Origin: Lysobacterales bacterium | GTDB taxonomy: Bacteria; Pseudomonadota; Gammaproteobacteria; Xanthomonadales; Xanthomonadaceae | Assembly (NCBI GenBank): GCA_016718605.1 | Contig: JADKCY010000002.1 | Span: 1,240,001-1,304,000 of the forward strand | Direction of reading: 5' to 3' | DNA length: 64,000 nt | Shown here: positions 44,774 to 53,929 of the stretch, piece by piece | Layout of the letters: every line of letters starts with the position of its first letter | How positions within the stretch are numbered: the first letter of the stretch is position 1 | Position numbers and translations under genes: made by a program | The notes under the pieces: generated by a model | Told to the model about the DNA's origin: nothing | Databases searched by the model: none | The model's input: the letters and a program-made list of their open reading frames with translations, nothing else

Positions 44774-47020
44774 ATGCCCAAGTTCGCTCACATTCTCTGC
44801 GCGCTCTGCTACGTGCTGCCGTTCGTGCTCAACGCTCAGCCCATTGCCGATGGCGAGCACTCCCACGTCGATACCACGATGTCGCGTCCCACCGTGGCCG
44901 TCGTGCTCGGTGGTGGCGGTGCACGCGGCGCAGCTCACATTGGTGTGTTGCAGGTTTTGGAAGAACACCGAATACCGGTGGACCTGGTGACCGGCACCAG
45001 CATGGGTGCCTTGGTGGGCGGCCTTTACGCCGCAGGGCATCGCCCGGCGGACATGCAACACTTGCTGGCCGATATCGATTGGAAGCACATGTTCAAGGAC
45101 TCGCCACCGCGCGAGACCCGACACATGCGGCGCAAACGCGAGGACATCGCCAATCTTGGCACCGCTGAACTGGGAGTCCGTGACGGCAAGATCGTAACCC
45201 CGCGGGGTGCGCTGCAAGGTCATCGCTTGTTGCTGTGGTTGAGGCGGCAAACCCTCGGCGTGCGCGATGTCGAGAACTTCGCTGAGCTACCGATCCCGTT
45301 TGCCTGCGTGGCAACGGATATCGTCAGCACCGAGAAAGCCGTATTGACGCAGGGTGATCTGGCAATGTCGATGCGCGCCAGCATGGCGGTTCCTGGCGTT
45401 TTTGCGCCGATTCGTGTCAACGGCCAGTTGATGGTTGATGGCGGGGTGGTCGACAACGTGCCCATCAGTGTGGCGCGTGATCTCGGCGCTGATCGCCTGA
45501 TCGTTGTGGATGTTGGAGCCCCGCTGCTCACAGAAGAGCAATTGGGCTCGCCGATGGCCATTTCGCTGCAAATGGTATCCGCGCTGATGAAACGCGAGAC
45601 CGATCGCTCATTGGCCACGTTAGGCAGCAATGACATCTTGATCCGCCCGGCGCTGGGCGAGTTTTCTTCGGCGGATTTCGACGGTAGCGCCAGCACCGTG
45701 GCAGTGGGACGCCAGGCTGCGCTGGACGCACTTCCCCAGTTGCTGCCTTTGGCACTGAATGAGACCGACTGGCAGGCGCATTTGGCAGCGCGTGGCATGC
45801 CTGATCACGCGGCGTTGCAAATAAATCGTGTGGTCGTGGATGACAGTCGCACCCGCTCCAGTCGGCACATCGCCCGCACGGTTAGCCGCATCGAGCCGGG
45901 TGCATTGAGCATTGATCAGCTGGAGGACGTGCTCGATCAAACGATGTCCGAAGGCGGCTATGAACGTGTCAATTACCACCTGCGCCGCATGGGTGACGAG
46001 TCAATCCTGAGCATTGAGCCTGTCGACAAAGGCTGGGGCCCCGGCTACCTGCGCTTTGGTTTTGCCTTGGGCGATGACTTTGCGGGTGGCAGTGCCTATC
46101 AGGCGACCGGTGATCTTCGTCTCACCGGCCTCGACGAGCGTGGTCGCGAGTGGCGCAATCGCGTCCAACTGGGCCAGCGCAGCGGCGTGCTGACCGAGCT
46201 GTATCAACCGATTGGAGACGATGGGCGATTCTATGCATTGGGCTCTGCCGATTACGAGGTCACTGAGCAGCCCTTCGAGGTACTGGATCAGAGCATTGCG
46301 CTTTTTTCCTCTCAGGTCAGCCGCGGCGGTGCCGAGATCGGTTTTTACCCCAATGATCACTGGCAACTCTCCACGGGCTTGCAGTTTGGCCGTCATCATC
46401 TGGATCGCCTGATTGGCAGCAGCGATATTGCGGAACACAACAGCTTCAGTTCAGGTGCGTGGACCTTCGGTGCAACCTATGACACCTTGGATGATGTCGG
46501 CTTTCCAACCCGCGGGTCGCGCTTCGATGCGGCCTTCCGCGCCTTCCGACCTGGGCTGGGGTCCGATGAGGAAGCCGACGTGGTGCGTTTGCGGTTCGAT
46601 CGGCCGATCGACACGCGATTGGGAACCCTGTTGATCGGCGCTCAAGCGGATTGGGCATTGACCGGTCGCGATAGTGGCGAGGCGATCACGACGCTGGGTG
46701 GGTTTGGCCGCTTGACTGGCCTGCGAGAAAACGAGCGCGTCGGGACACGTTCGGTACTGGCCCGCGTACTGGGCTATCGCGGACTCAACGAAGTGCGGCT
46801 GGCCAGCGTTCCGCTGTACGCGGGTTTCAGTCTGGAAGCCGGTCAAAACTGGCTGAGCTTCGAGTCTGCACAAGTCGGCGATCTCGACTACTCCGCCAGT
46901 GTGTTTTTTGCAGTGCGAAGCCCCTTGGGACCGCTGTATCTCGGCTACGGCCGATCCACTTCCGGGGACAGTTCGGCCTTTTTGCGAATAGGCACCTTGA
47001 TCGACGATCTGCGTCGCTAG
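44774..47020 (+). CDS. PlpD-like type Vd secreted patatin phospholipase
   Basis: Patatin phospholipase fused to its own outer-membrane translocator, 748 aa (PlpD of Pseudomonas is about 730). Signal peptide MPKFAHILCALCYVLPFVLNA. Patatin domain: GGGGARGAAHIGVLQ (oxyanion hole, about residues 42-56), nucleophile in GTSMGAL (about 75), and catalytic Asp in DGGVVDNVP (about 222). Then a single POTRA-like domain (INRVVVDDSRTRSS to GGYERVNYHL, about 350-410) and a 16-stranded Omp85-like barrel to the C-terminus. The order patatin-POTRA-barrel defines type Vd autotransporters, in which the passenger is carried out through the barrel. Phospholipase A1 activity and surface exposure are inferred from the family. 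It follows DUF3011 by 92 bases. Confidence 0.88.
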   Translation: MPKFAHILCALCYVLPFVLNAQPIADGEHSHVDTTMSRPTVAVVLGGGGARGAAHIGVLQVLEEHRIPVDLVTGTSMGALVGGLYAAGHRPADMQHLLADIDWKHMFKDSPPRETRHMRRKREDIANLGTAELGVRDGKIVTPRGALQGHRLLLWLRRQTLGVRDVENFAELPIPFACVATDIVSTEKAVLTQGDLAMSMRASMAVPGVFAPIRVNGQLMVDGGVVDNVPISVARDLGADRLIVVDVGAPLLTEEQLGSPMAISLQMVSALMKRETDRSLATLGSNDILIRPALGEFSSADFDGSASTVAVGRQAALDALPQLLPLALNETDWQAHLAARGMPDHAALQINRVVVDDSRTRSSRHIARTVSRIEPGALSIDQLEDVLDQTMSEGGYERVNYHLRRMGDESILSIEPVDKGWGPGYLRFGFALGDDFAGGSAYQATGDLRLTGLDERGREWRNRVQLGQRSGVLTELYQPIGDDGRFYALGSADYEVTEQPFEVLDQSIALFSSQVSRGGAEIGFYPNDHWQLSTGLQFGRHHLDRLIGSSDIAEHNSFSSGAWTFGATYDTLDDVGFPTRGSRFDAAFRAFRPGLGSDEEADVVRLRFDRPIDTRLGTLLIGAQADWALTGRDSGEAITTLGGFGRLTGLRENERVGTRSVLARVLGYRGLNEVRLASVPLYAGFSLEAGQNWLSFESAQVGDLDYSASVFFAVRSPLGPLYLGYGRSTSGDSSAFLRIGTLIDDLRR

Positions 47021-47157
47021 CGGCAGTTACTGGCGGGACCTGCCATTCACGGCCGCGGCTTGGCATGATTGGCGAAAACAGCGACGTTCAGCAGCGATGT
47101 GCGTAACCTCATCAATGCGAGGGTGACGTGCGTGTGCGTCTTGCCTGAGCCAAACGC

Positions 47158-47796
47158 TCACGGCAGCCGCATGCGAAAGCAGGCGCCAGGTGCATTGCTC
47201 AGGTGGATCTCGCCGATTTGCTGACCACGTCGGTGCGCCTTCGCCACACTGGCAGCCAACTTCAGGCCCAGACCAGAACTGACGCCTCCCCGCGACTGCA
47301 GGACACCACCTGAGGCGCGCAAAACCTCGTGTGGATATCCCGCGCCATCGTCGCGAACCTCAAAGCAAACGCCCCGACCCCACGCCGACGCCGACAGCAC
47401 AACGCGACTGCGCGCTGCACGGCAGGCGTTATGCACGACATCGCCCAGCACCAGCGTTACCAGCGGTCGGTCGACAAACACCATGCGCGGCTCACCGGAT
47501 GCAGCGGAGCCCGGGGCCTCGCAGTCCACCTGAAGTTGCGGGAACAAGCTGCCGTACTCGCTGGCGATGTCTTCTAGCAAAGCGTCGGCATCAGTCGCAT
47601 CCAGGCTGAGCGCCAAGCCTGCAGACGCATCGCGTCCAAGCAGTAAGGCGCTCGACAAGCGTTGCGCACAACGCAGAGTAATGCTCTGTTCGACTTGGCA
47701 ATCACCACGCGCCTCCAAGCGCCACAGCAGCTCGCCCAGCTGGTTCTTGACCCCATGCACAGTGGCAGTCAGCAACGTGTCAGAGGACTCGCTCAT
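47158..47796 (-). CDS. Minimal soluble histidine kinase (212 aa)
   Basis: Stand-alone kinase core with no membrane segment and no input domain. The start overlaps the receiver-TPR stop by four bases, so the two are a coupled pair. A possible H-box is ATVHGVKNQLGELLW (His14), a form unlike HisKA. The ATPase half has VVHNACRAARSRV (N-box), VRDDGAGYP (G1) and GVSSGLGLKLA (G2). Signal input must come from the partner or another protein. It is also possible that it acts as a phosphatase or an ATP-binding switch. Confidence 0.7.
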   Translation of the reverse strand: MSESSDTLLTATVHGVKNQLGELLWRLEARGDCQVEQSITLRCAQRLSSALLLGRDASAGLALSLDATDADALLEDIASEYGSLFPQLQVDCEAPGSAASGEPRMVFVDRPLVTLVLGDVVHNACRAARSRVVLSASAWGRGVCFEVRDDGAGYPHEVLRASGGVLQSRGGVSSGLGLKLAASVAKAHRRGQQIGEIHLSNAPGACFRMRLP

Positions 47797-49406
47797 ACCG
47801 ACTCCGATTTGCGTAAGCGCGACAACAAAACGTCAATCTGCTGCAATTTGGGATGCTCGGGTGATTGCTGCGCAACCGCGCCGCGATAGCGCAGGCAGGC
47901 CCGCAACAACTCGTTATCCTGACCACGCGTCAGCATCTGTTTGGCGATCACCAATGCCGCATTGCTGACGATCAGGATGTTGTTTGGCAATCGATCCGCC
48001 GCATTGCTCAGCAGCGAGATCGCCGCTTCCAGTTCTCCGCGTTCGGCCTTTGCAACACCCTCGTTGTTGAGCAGGATGACCTGACGTTGATTGGTTTCGA
48101 TCAGGGCGTCGCTGTGCTGATCCGATTTTCCCGCAGCACGCAATACGGCACGGGCTTGCCCATGCACACGGGTGTCCTCGGGTGCGTTCTGGACCGCGTG
48201 CGCAAGTATCTGCTCACCGGCCTGCTCATGTCCGGTGAGATAGCAGGCTTCCGCCAAGGCCATTGCGGTATCGCCCGGCAGGACATGGCGTGCACGTTCA
48301 ATCAGTGACCCCATCAGCGCTTCCGCCTTGGCGCGCTCGCCACTGCCGCGCAAGGCAATCACTTCGTGCGCGCCGAGCAGTAGGCTGCTGGATTCGTCGC
48401 GAAATTCGCGCTTGGCCTGCACGAGCGGCGCCAACGCTTGTGTGGCTTTGTTCTGACGAATCAGGGCCTGCGACAAGCGTGCGTAGTCTGCCGCTTCACG
48501 TACTGGTGAAAATCGATGCCGCTGCAATGCATCGCCAAGCACCATCTCCGCGACTTCGGGTCGACCGGCTTGCAGAGCCAGGTCACCCAACTGGCGCACT
48601 CTCGCCATGGTGCCGGGTGCGACAGCCTGTGCCCGCTCCATCACGGCCAATGCACCGCCAACATCGCCGGCGCGCTGTTTGAGCCGACTCAGTAGTTCAT
48701 AGCTCGCCATGTGCTCGGGCGCTTCCGCGAGATTTTCCTGCAGCATCGTGCTGGCTTGCTCGACATCACCACGCAGTTCCAGAGCGCGCGCCAAGCCATG
48801 CCGCGCCCAAGGCAAGGCACGGGTCTCGACAATTTGGCGATAGAGCGCTTCGGCCTGCTCTGCGCGACCCAACTTCAGCAGGGCACTGCCCTTGATCTTG
48901 AGCGCTTCAAAGCTGTGGCGACCCGAGTTCGCCAGCACCTCGTCACACGCCCGGATGACCGCCTGCCAATCCTTGCGATCAGTCGCCGCGCTGATGGCGC
49001 GCAGTTCGTCCTGCTTGTCGAGCATGCGTTGCAGCCGCGCATTGAATTGCGCTGCGGTAAATGGCTTGAGGAAGTAGTCATCCGGGGCACATTCGGCCAC
49101 TTGCACGACGCGCTGATAACCCTGCTCAGCGGTGATCATGATGAACAGCGTATTGCGACTGATCAGATCCTGCGTGCGCAGATACTCAAGAAATTGCTGA
49201 CCATCGGTGTTTTCACCGAGATAGTAGTCACACAGGATGATATCGAAGGATTCAGCCTTGAGCGCCTCCAGCGCCTGACGGATATTCGGCACCGTCAGCA
49301 AACGCGCGCAACCCGTGCCGGTGAACGTCTGTTGCATCTGCGAACGCATGGCATCGGAGTCATCGATGACCAGCACGCGCTTGCCTTGCAGGTGCCCCAG
49401 GCTCAT
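47793..49406 (-). CDS. Response regulator with a TPR output domain (537 aa)
   Basis: Receiver at residues 8-130: VLVIDDSDAMRSQMQ, phospho-acceptor in IILCDYYLGEN (about 61), switch Thr in IMITAEQG and Lys in FLKPF. About 400 residues of helical TPR-like repeats follow, for example KIKGSALLKLGRAEQAEALYRQI, cut here in parts, and NNEGVAKAERGELEAAISLL. There is no DNA-binding or enzymatic output, so the output is probably protein-protein contact. The partner kinase lies directly downstream. Receiver-TPR proteins of this kind are common in Lysobacterales but their targets are mostly unknown. Confidence 0.85.
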   Translation of the reverse strand: MSLGHLQGKRVLVIDDSDAMRSQMQQTFTGTGCARLLTVPNIRQALEALKAESFDIILCDYYLGENTDGQQFLEYLRTQDLISRNTLFIMITAEQGYQRVVQVAECAPDDYFLKPFTAAQFNARLQRMLDKQDELRAISAATDRKDWQAVIRACDEVLANSGRHSFEALKIKGSALLKLGRAEQAEALYRQIVETRALPWARHGLARALELRGDVEQASTMLQENLAEAPEHMASYELLSRLKQRAGDVGGALAVMERAQAVAPGTMARVRQLGDLALQAGRPEVAEMVLGDALQRHRFSPVREAADYARLSQALIRQNKATQALAPLVQAKREFRDESSSLLLGAHEVIALRGSGERAKAEALMGSLIERARHVLPGDTAMALAEACYLTGHEQAGEQILAHAVQNAPEDTRVHGQARAVLRAAGKSDQHSDALIETNQRQVILLNNEGVAKAERGELEAAISLLSNAADRLPNNILIVSNAALVIAKQMLTRGQDNELLRACLRYRGAVAQQSPEHPKLQQIDVLLSRLRKSESV

Positions 49407-49567
49407 ACGCGTGCACTCGCGCAGCGATTCAACACCTCAGCGCACGGGGGGCGACGCACGGCAATTCGGGAACGGCTTGGATACATGGCGTCGAGGAAGG
49501 AAGCGATATCGCGTCCTCCCCTGCAATATTGGCACCAGACGCCCGTCAAGCGGCCAACACGTCGCCT

Positions 49568-49714
49568 TCAGAACGTCAGGCGCAGCGCTGGAAACAAACC
49601 CAGCAGACCCGCCACGATCAGATAGATCGCCACGGTGACCGCCAACAGCTTGGGACGCAACAGAATCAGGATGCCCGCCAGTAGCGCGAGCAAAGGTTGC
49701 AAGGACAGATGCAT
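49568..49714 (-). CDS. DUF3096 small membrane protein (48 aa)
   Basis: Too short for usual gene calls but clearly coding. ATG at 49714 with AGGAGG seven bases upstream, stop TGA at 49568. The protein is MHLSLQPLLALLAGILILL, then RPKLLAVTVAIYLIVAGLLG, then LFPALRLTF. It has two hydrophobic helices joined by RPKLL. This is the pattern of DUF3096 proteins (a Pro-Lys/Arg-Leu turn between helices and an AIYLIxxGLLG second helix), whose function is unknown. It stands between the YadGH-like exporter and the receiver-TPR gene; the 161 bases after it show nothing. Confidence 0.8.
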   Translation of the reverse strand: MHLSLQPLLALLAGILILLRPKLLAVTVAIYLIVAGLLGLFPALRLTF

Positions 49715-49752
49715 GGGAACCTCCTGGAGTTCGATGACGTTCGAAAGTCAGT

Positions 49753-50523
49753 TCAACTGCGCATGCCGGTTCCACGCTCCAAAAGACGCAATGCAAACAG
49801 CCCAAGGACCACGGCTGCCATCAGCATCACCGCATAGGACCAGACCAGCGAGATGCCCTCGCTGGATAGCAAGCCGTAACGAAACGCGCTGACCATGTAG
49901 ACGATCGGGTTGGCCAAGGTCAGGGTCTGCGCCCACTGCGGCAACTGATCCACCGAATAGAACACGCCGCCAAGGTAAGTCAGCGGGGTCAGCACAAAGG
50001 TCGGAATAATCGCGATGTCATCGAACTTCTTGGCGTAGGCCGCATTGACGAATCCGGCCAGCGAGAACACCAGTGCGGCCAGCAGAACGCTGGACAGCAT
50101 GACCAACGGATGTGGCACGGATACTTTGGTAAACAGCATCGCGATGACCAGCACGATACTGCCCACCATCAAGCCGCGCAGCACACCACCCGCCACATAG
50201 CCACCGAGGATCACCCAACTGGGCATCGGACTGACCAGCATTTCCTCGATGTGACGACCAAACTTGGCGCTGAAAAAACTCGACGAGATGTTGCCGTAGG
50301 CATTCTGGATCACGCTCATCATCACCAGACCGGGGACGATGAAATCCATGTAACTGTGCTCGCCCATCATGCCGATGCGCGAACCGATCAGGTTGCCGAA
50401 AATCAGGAAGTACAGCGTCATGGTGATCGCGGGCGGCACCAGTGTCTGGCCCCAGATGCGCAAAATGCGGGCGACTTCGCGACGAGCGATGGTGTAGAGC
50501 GCAGTCAGGTTCGGATGTGGCAT
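49753..50523 (-). CDS. ABC-2 type exporter permease, YadH-like
   Basis: Inner-membrane part of a two-gene exporter, 256 aa with six membrane segments. Typical ABC-2 features are VPPAITMTLYFLIFGNLIG (segment 1 region), the coupling segment SSFFSAKFGRHIEEMLVSP, and PLTYLGGVFYSVDQLP before the last segments. The start at 50523 shares one base with the ATPase stop (TGATG), so they are coupled. YadH in E. coli has unknown substrate. Confidence 0.88.
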   Translation of the reverse strand: MPHPNLTALYTIARREVARILRIWGQTLVPPAITMTLYFLIFGNLIGSRIGMMGEHSYMDFIVPGLVMMSVIQNAYGNISSSFFSAKFGRHIEEMLVSPMPSWVILGGYVAGGVLRGLMVGSIVLVIAMLFTKVSVPHPLVMLSSVLLAALVFSLAGFVNAAYAKKFDDIAIIPTFVLTPLTYLGGVFYSVDQLPQWAQTLTLANPIVYMVSAFRYGLLSSEGISLVWSYAVMLMAAVVLGLFALRLLERGTGMRS

Positions 50524-51452
50524 CACGCGGCCTCCTTGCCAGTCAGACGCACGAACAGTTCTTCCAGACGATTGCTTTTGTTGCGCATCGAGCGCACCAC
50601 GATACCCGACCGCGACAATGCCTCGAACACGCGATTGAGATCGGCATCGCGCGGCATTTCAATCTCCAGGGTATGGGCATCGCAACGCTGCACGCTCACT
50701 CCGTCGATCACGGGCAGTTCGCCTTCGCAGGCATCGGCCAGATCAAGAACGAAGCCTTCCACGTCGAGTTTTGCCAACAAGGATTTCATGCTGCTGTGCT
50801 CGACGATGCGGCCCTTGTCGATGATGGCGATGTTGCGGCACAGATTTTCGGCTTCTTCCAGATAGTGCGTCGTCAGGATCACCGTGGTCCCACTGGCATT
50901 GACGTCTTTGAGAATCTTCCACATTCCTCGGCGAATCTCGATATCCACGCCCGCGGTCGGCTCATCCAGAATCAACAAGCGCGGCTGCGTCATCATTGCG
51001 CGCGCAATCATCAGGCGACGTTTCATGCCGCCAGACAGCGTACGCGACATCACGAATGCTTTCTCCCACAACTGCGCCGCCTTCAATTGCTGTTCCGCAC
51101 GTTGCATCGCCTCGCTACGCGGCACACCGTAGAAACCCGCGAAGTTGACCAGAATGTCGAAGGGCTTCTCGAACATGTTGAAGTTGACCTCCTGTGGTAC
51201 CAGGCCGATCAAACGCATCGCCTTCTGGCGCTCGTGCAGCAGATCAACACCAAACACTTTGGCTTCGCCGGAGCTCGCATTCACCAGCGAGCTGATGATG
51301 CCAATCAGTGTGGATTTGCCGGCACCGTTGGGGCCGAGCAGCGCAAAAAAATCGCCCTCGCCGACCGCCAGCGAAATGCCCTTCAAGGCCTCGGTACCAT
51401 TGGCGTAGGTTTTGCGGAGGTTGCTGACCTCCAGCGCATGCGTTTGCGTCAT
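50523..51452 (-). CDS. ABC-2 type exporter ATPase, YadG-like
   Basis: Motor of the exporter above, 309 aa. Walker A GPNGAGKST (about 38-46), Q-loop GLVPQEVNFNMFEKP, signature LSGGMKRRLMIARAM, Walker B LLILDEPTAGVD, H-loop TTHYLEEAE. The MFEKPFDILVNFAGFYGVPR segment is that of YadG. I start at the ATG at 51452 (MTQTHALEVSNLRKTY) rather than a GTG three codons earlier. The gene is divergent from the Fpr-like reductase across 105 bases. Confidence 0.9.
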   Translation of the reverse strand: MTQTHALEVSNLRKTYANGTEALKGISLAVGEGDFFALLGPNGAGKSTLIGIISSLVNASSGEAKVFGVDLLHERQKAMRLIGLVPQEVNFNMFEKPFDILVNFAGFYGVPRSEAMQRAEQQLKAAQLWEKAFVMSRTLSGGMKRRLMIARAMMTQPRLLILDEPTAGVDIEIRRGMWKILKDVNASGTTVILTTHYLEEAENLCRNIAIIDKGRIVEHSSMKSLLAKLDVEGFVLDLADACEGELPVIDGVSVQRCDAHTLEIEMPRDADLNRVFEALSRSGIVVRSMRNKSNRLEELFVRLTGKEAA

Positions 51453-51557
51453 ACAGGGCACTCACAGAGCGCGCGAGCGGCGGCTGAAGACCGTTCGCGG
51501 CGAAATGACAGGGAGTGTCTAATACTACAGTCTCCGCCTTCCTCTGACGGATTTTCC

Positions 51558-52337
51558 GTGCTGCCAACACCCGAACTGATCGATCTTTGCCTGCAAGACA
51601 CCCGCCTGCTGACCCCGCGTGTGCGTCATCTGACATTTGTGCGCCGTGATGGCCTCCCGCAGACATTCATTCCCGGACAGTTTTTCCGTGTCCAGATACC
51701 CAGCATGGATGGGCCGCAGTGGCGTTCGTACTCGATTGCCAATCCCACTGCACCAGGTCGAAGCGACAACACCACCATCGAACTGGTCGTCACCCATGTC
51801 GATGGTGGTCTGGGTAGCACGCATCTGTTTGGCCTGCGGCATGGCGACAGCATTCACGTCACTGGCCCGAATGGGCGATTCTGTCTACTGCCGGAGGACG
51901 CCCCGCGTCGACTATTTCTGCTCGGCACGGGGACTGGCGTTGCACCGTATCGCGGCATGCTGCCGCAATTGCAGCGCCTCGCCGAATCCGGTGTGCATGT
52001 GCTGTTGGGACTCGGTGCGCGCTCGCCACACGAACAGCTGTATGCCGACGAGTTTCGCGCGGTCGCAGCTCAGGCTGCTGGTTTTCAGTTGCGCCACTTT
52101 CATTCACGGGCCATGCCGGCAGCGCCGGATGCGTGCGATCGTGCTGGCCGGGTCCTGCAGTTGTTCGACGAGTTCGATGCACTGGAAACCGGCGACATCG
52201 TTTATCTTTGTGGGCATCCGGACATGGTCGATGCCGGGTTTGAGCGCGCCAAAGCAGCCGGCTTGCATCCGCGTTTCATTCGCCGGGAAAAATATCAAAC
52301 GATCCTGGTCCCGAAACCGGCCTCCTCGTCCACGTGA
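51558..52337 (+). CDS. Ferredoxin/flavodoxin-NADP reductase, Fpr-like
   Basis: FAD enzyme that should pass electrons between NADPH and ferredoxin or flavodoxin, 259 aa. Start is the GTG at 51558 (VLPTPELIDLCLQ), with GACGGA six bases upstream; a much longer frame upstream overlaps the ABC gene on the other strand and is not protein-like. FAD-binding RSYSIANPTAPG (about residues 55-66) and NADP-binding LGTGTGVAPYRGML (about 119-132) are intact, with the C-terminal IVYLCGHPDMVD segment. Members serve oxidative-stress response or iron-sulphur assembly in other gammaproteobacteria. Confidence 0.85.
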   Translation: MLPTPELIDLCLQDTRLLTPRVRHLTFVRRDGLPQTFIPGQFFRVQIPSMDGPQWRSYSIANPTAPGRSDNTTIELVVTHVDGGLGSTHLFGLRHGDSIHVTGPNGRFCLLPEDAPRRLFLLGTGTGVAPYRGMLPQLQRLAESGVHVLLGLGARSPHEQLYADEFRAVAAQAAGFQLRHFHSRAMPAAPDACDRAGRVLQLFDEFDALETGDIVYLCGHPDMVDAGFERAKAAGLHPRFIRREKYQTILVPKPASSST

Positions 52338-52395
52338 CATGTCACATGGCTAACACCCGCTCGTCTCGCTGGCACTCGCCGCAAGGACTTCCCGC

Positions 52396-53928
52396 ATGAA
52401 GCGATCCGCTCCCCCCTTTCACCTCGCGCCCGCCGCGTTGCTGCTTGCCGCCAGCCTCCCCTTTGGTGTGCTGGCCGGCGAGCCAGAGACGGCTGCCTCG
52501 CCCTCTCGCCCCAGCGACGAGCCGTTGCGTACCTACGGGCAACTGGGCTTTGCGCCCTGCACGCTGAGCACTGAGCTTTCCACGCTCAACGTGGACGCCT
52601 ATTGCAGTCGGCTGGAGGTGCCGGAAAACCGCGACGCACCGGATGGTCGCAAGCTGTCGCTTGCCATCGCCTGGATTGCCAGCGACAACACCCAAGCGGC
52701 TGCCGATCCGGTGTTCTTCATCGCCGGTGGCCCAGGCCAGTCGGCGCTGGAATCCTATCCACAGATTCACTCTGCCTTCCGCGACGTTCTCAAACATCAT
52801 CAAGTGGTGCTGGTGGATCAACGCGGCACTGGACAGTCCCATCCACTGGTCTGCAAGGAAAGCGGCGAACTGGACAATGACCAAGGCGACGATCCAGCGC
52901 TTTGGCGTGCCGTCGCGGAGCGCTGCGCCAGCGATCTCGCCGCAGACGCCGACCTGCGTTACTACACCACCACCGATGCGATCGCTGACCTCGACGCGGT
53001 TCGTGCCGCACTGGGCGTCACCCAGATCAATCTGCTTGGCGTGTCCTATGGCACCCGCGTGGCACAGCAATACATGCAGCGCTACCCGCAGCAGACACGC
53101 AGCGTGGTGCTCGACAGCGTGGTGCCGAACACACTGATCCTCGGCGCAGAACATGCGCGCAACCTGGAACAATCGCTGGATCAGCAGTTCGCCCTGTGTG
53201 GCGAGGACAGCGTGTGCCGAGAACGCTTCGGCAACCCTCGCGAGCGCCTGAATACGCTGATCAGCGAACTGAAGGCGGCACCGCGAGAGGTGACTTATCG
53301 CGATCCGTTGACCGCTGAGCAGCACACCGAATCACTCACGGCCGGGCACGTGGCCTTGTTGGCCCGTATGTACGCCTATATGCCAAGCCTTGGTGGCAGC
53401 CTGCCACTGACCTTGAGCGAAGCCGCCAATGGGCATGCCGAGTCCTTGATGGCACAAGCCAAGATCATCGGCGAGAGCCTGAGCGACTCCATCATGCATG
53501 GCATGCAGTTGTCGGTACTTTGCGCGGAAGACGCGCCCTTGCTGCAAGCGGATCCCGCCGATGCCGCTCGACTGCTCGGCATGGAGATGATCACCCTGCA
53601 GAAGGCGCAGTGCGCTGTGTGGCCACGCGGACAGATGCCTGCCGATTTCCACACCGCTGTGACAAGCGATATTCCCACCTTGCTGCTATCGGGTGAATTC
53701 GATCCGGTCACCCCACCACGCTATGGCGATGCCGTGGTCGAGTCGCTGAGTAATGGTCGCCATCTGGTGTTGCGTGGTCAGGGTCATAGCGTAGCCAGCG
53801 TTGGCTGCACGCCGCGTCTGCTGGGTGAGTTCTTCAAATCCGCCGACGCCAAGGTGCTGGACGCGGCCTGCCTGGACAGTCTCAAAGCCACTCAGCCCTT
53901 TGCGGGCTACTACGGATGGGAGCCCTGA
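52396..53928 (+). CDS. Exported alpha/beta hydrolase, TAP/proline-iminopeptidase-like
   Basis: Secreted S33-type peptidase, 510 aa. Signal peptide MKRSAPPFHLAPAALLLAASLPFGVLA. Oxyanion motif FIAGGPGQSA (about residues 111-120), VLVDQRGTGQS, nucleophile in GVSYGTR (about residue 218), Asp in LSGEFDPVTPP (about 436) and His in RGQGHSVAS (about 459). The TAP-like C-terminal region is present, as in tripeptidyl aminopeptidases of Lysobacterales. One base separates it from the NatA-type ATPase gene, so the three are likely one operon and the ABC system may export or sense peptide products (inference). Confidence 0.87.
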   Translation: MKRSAPPFHLAPAALLLAASLPFGVLAGEPETAASPSRPSDEPLRTYGQLGFAPCTLSTELSTLNVDAYCSRLEVPENRDAPDGRKLSLAIAWIASDNTQAAADPVFFIAGGPGQSALESYPQIHSAFRDVLKHHQVVLVDQRGTGQSHPLVCKESGELDNDQGDDPALWRAVAERCASDLAADADLRYYTTTDAIADLDAVRAALGVTQINLLGVSYGTRVAQQYMQRYPQQTRSVVLDSVVPNTLILGAEHARNLEQSLDQQFALCGEDSVCRERFGNPRERLNTLISELKAAPREVTYRDPLTAEQHTESLTAGHVALLARMYAYMPSLGGSLPLTLSEAANGHAESLMAQAKIIGESLSDSIMHGMQLSVLCAEDAPLLQADPADAARLLGMEMITLQKAQCAVWPRGQMPADFHTAVTSDIPTLLLSGEFDPVTPPRYGDAVVESLSNGRHLVLRGQGHSVASVGCTPRLLGEFFKSADAKVLDAACLDSLKATQPFAGYYGWEP

Positions 53929-53929
53929 G

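Noticed and set aside
50442..51557. Long upstream extension of the Fpr-like reductase
   Set aside because: It runs antisense to the YadG-like ATPase; the GTG at 51558 begins where the family begins.
52334..52345. GTGACATGTCAC palindrome at the end of the Fpr-like gene
   Set aside because: It overlaps the stop codon, is short, and no regulator nearby matches it.
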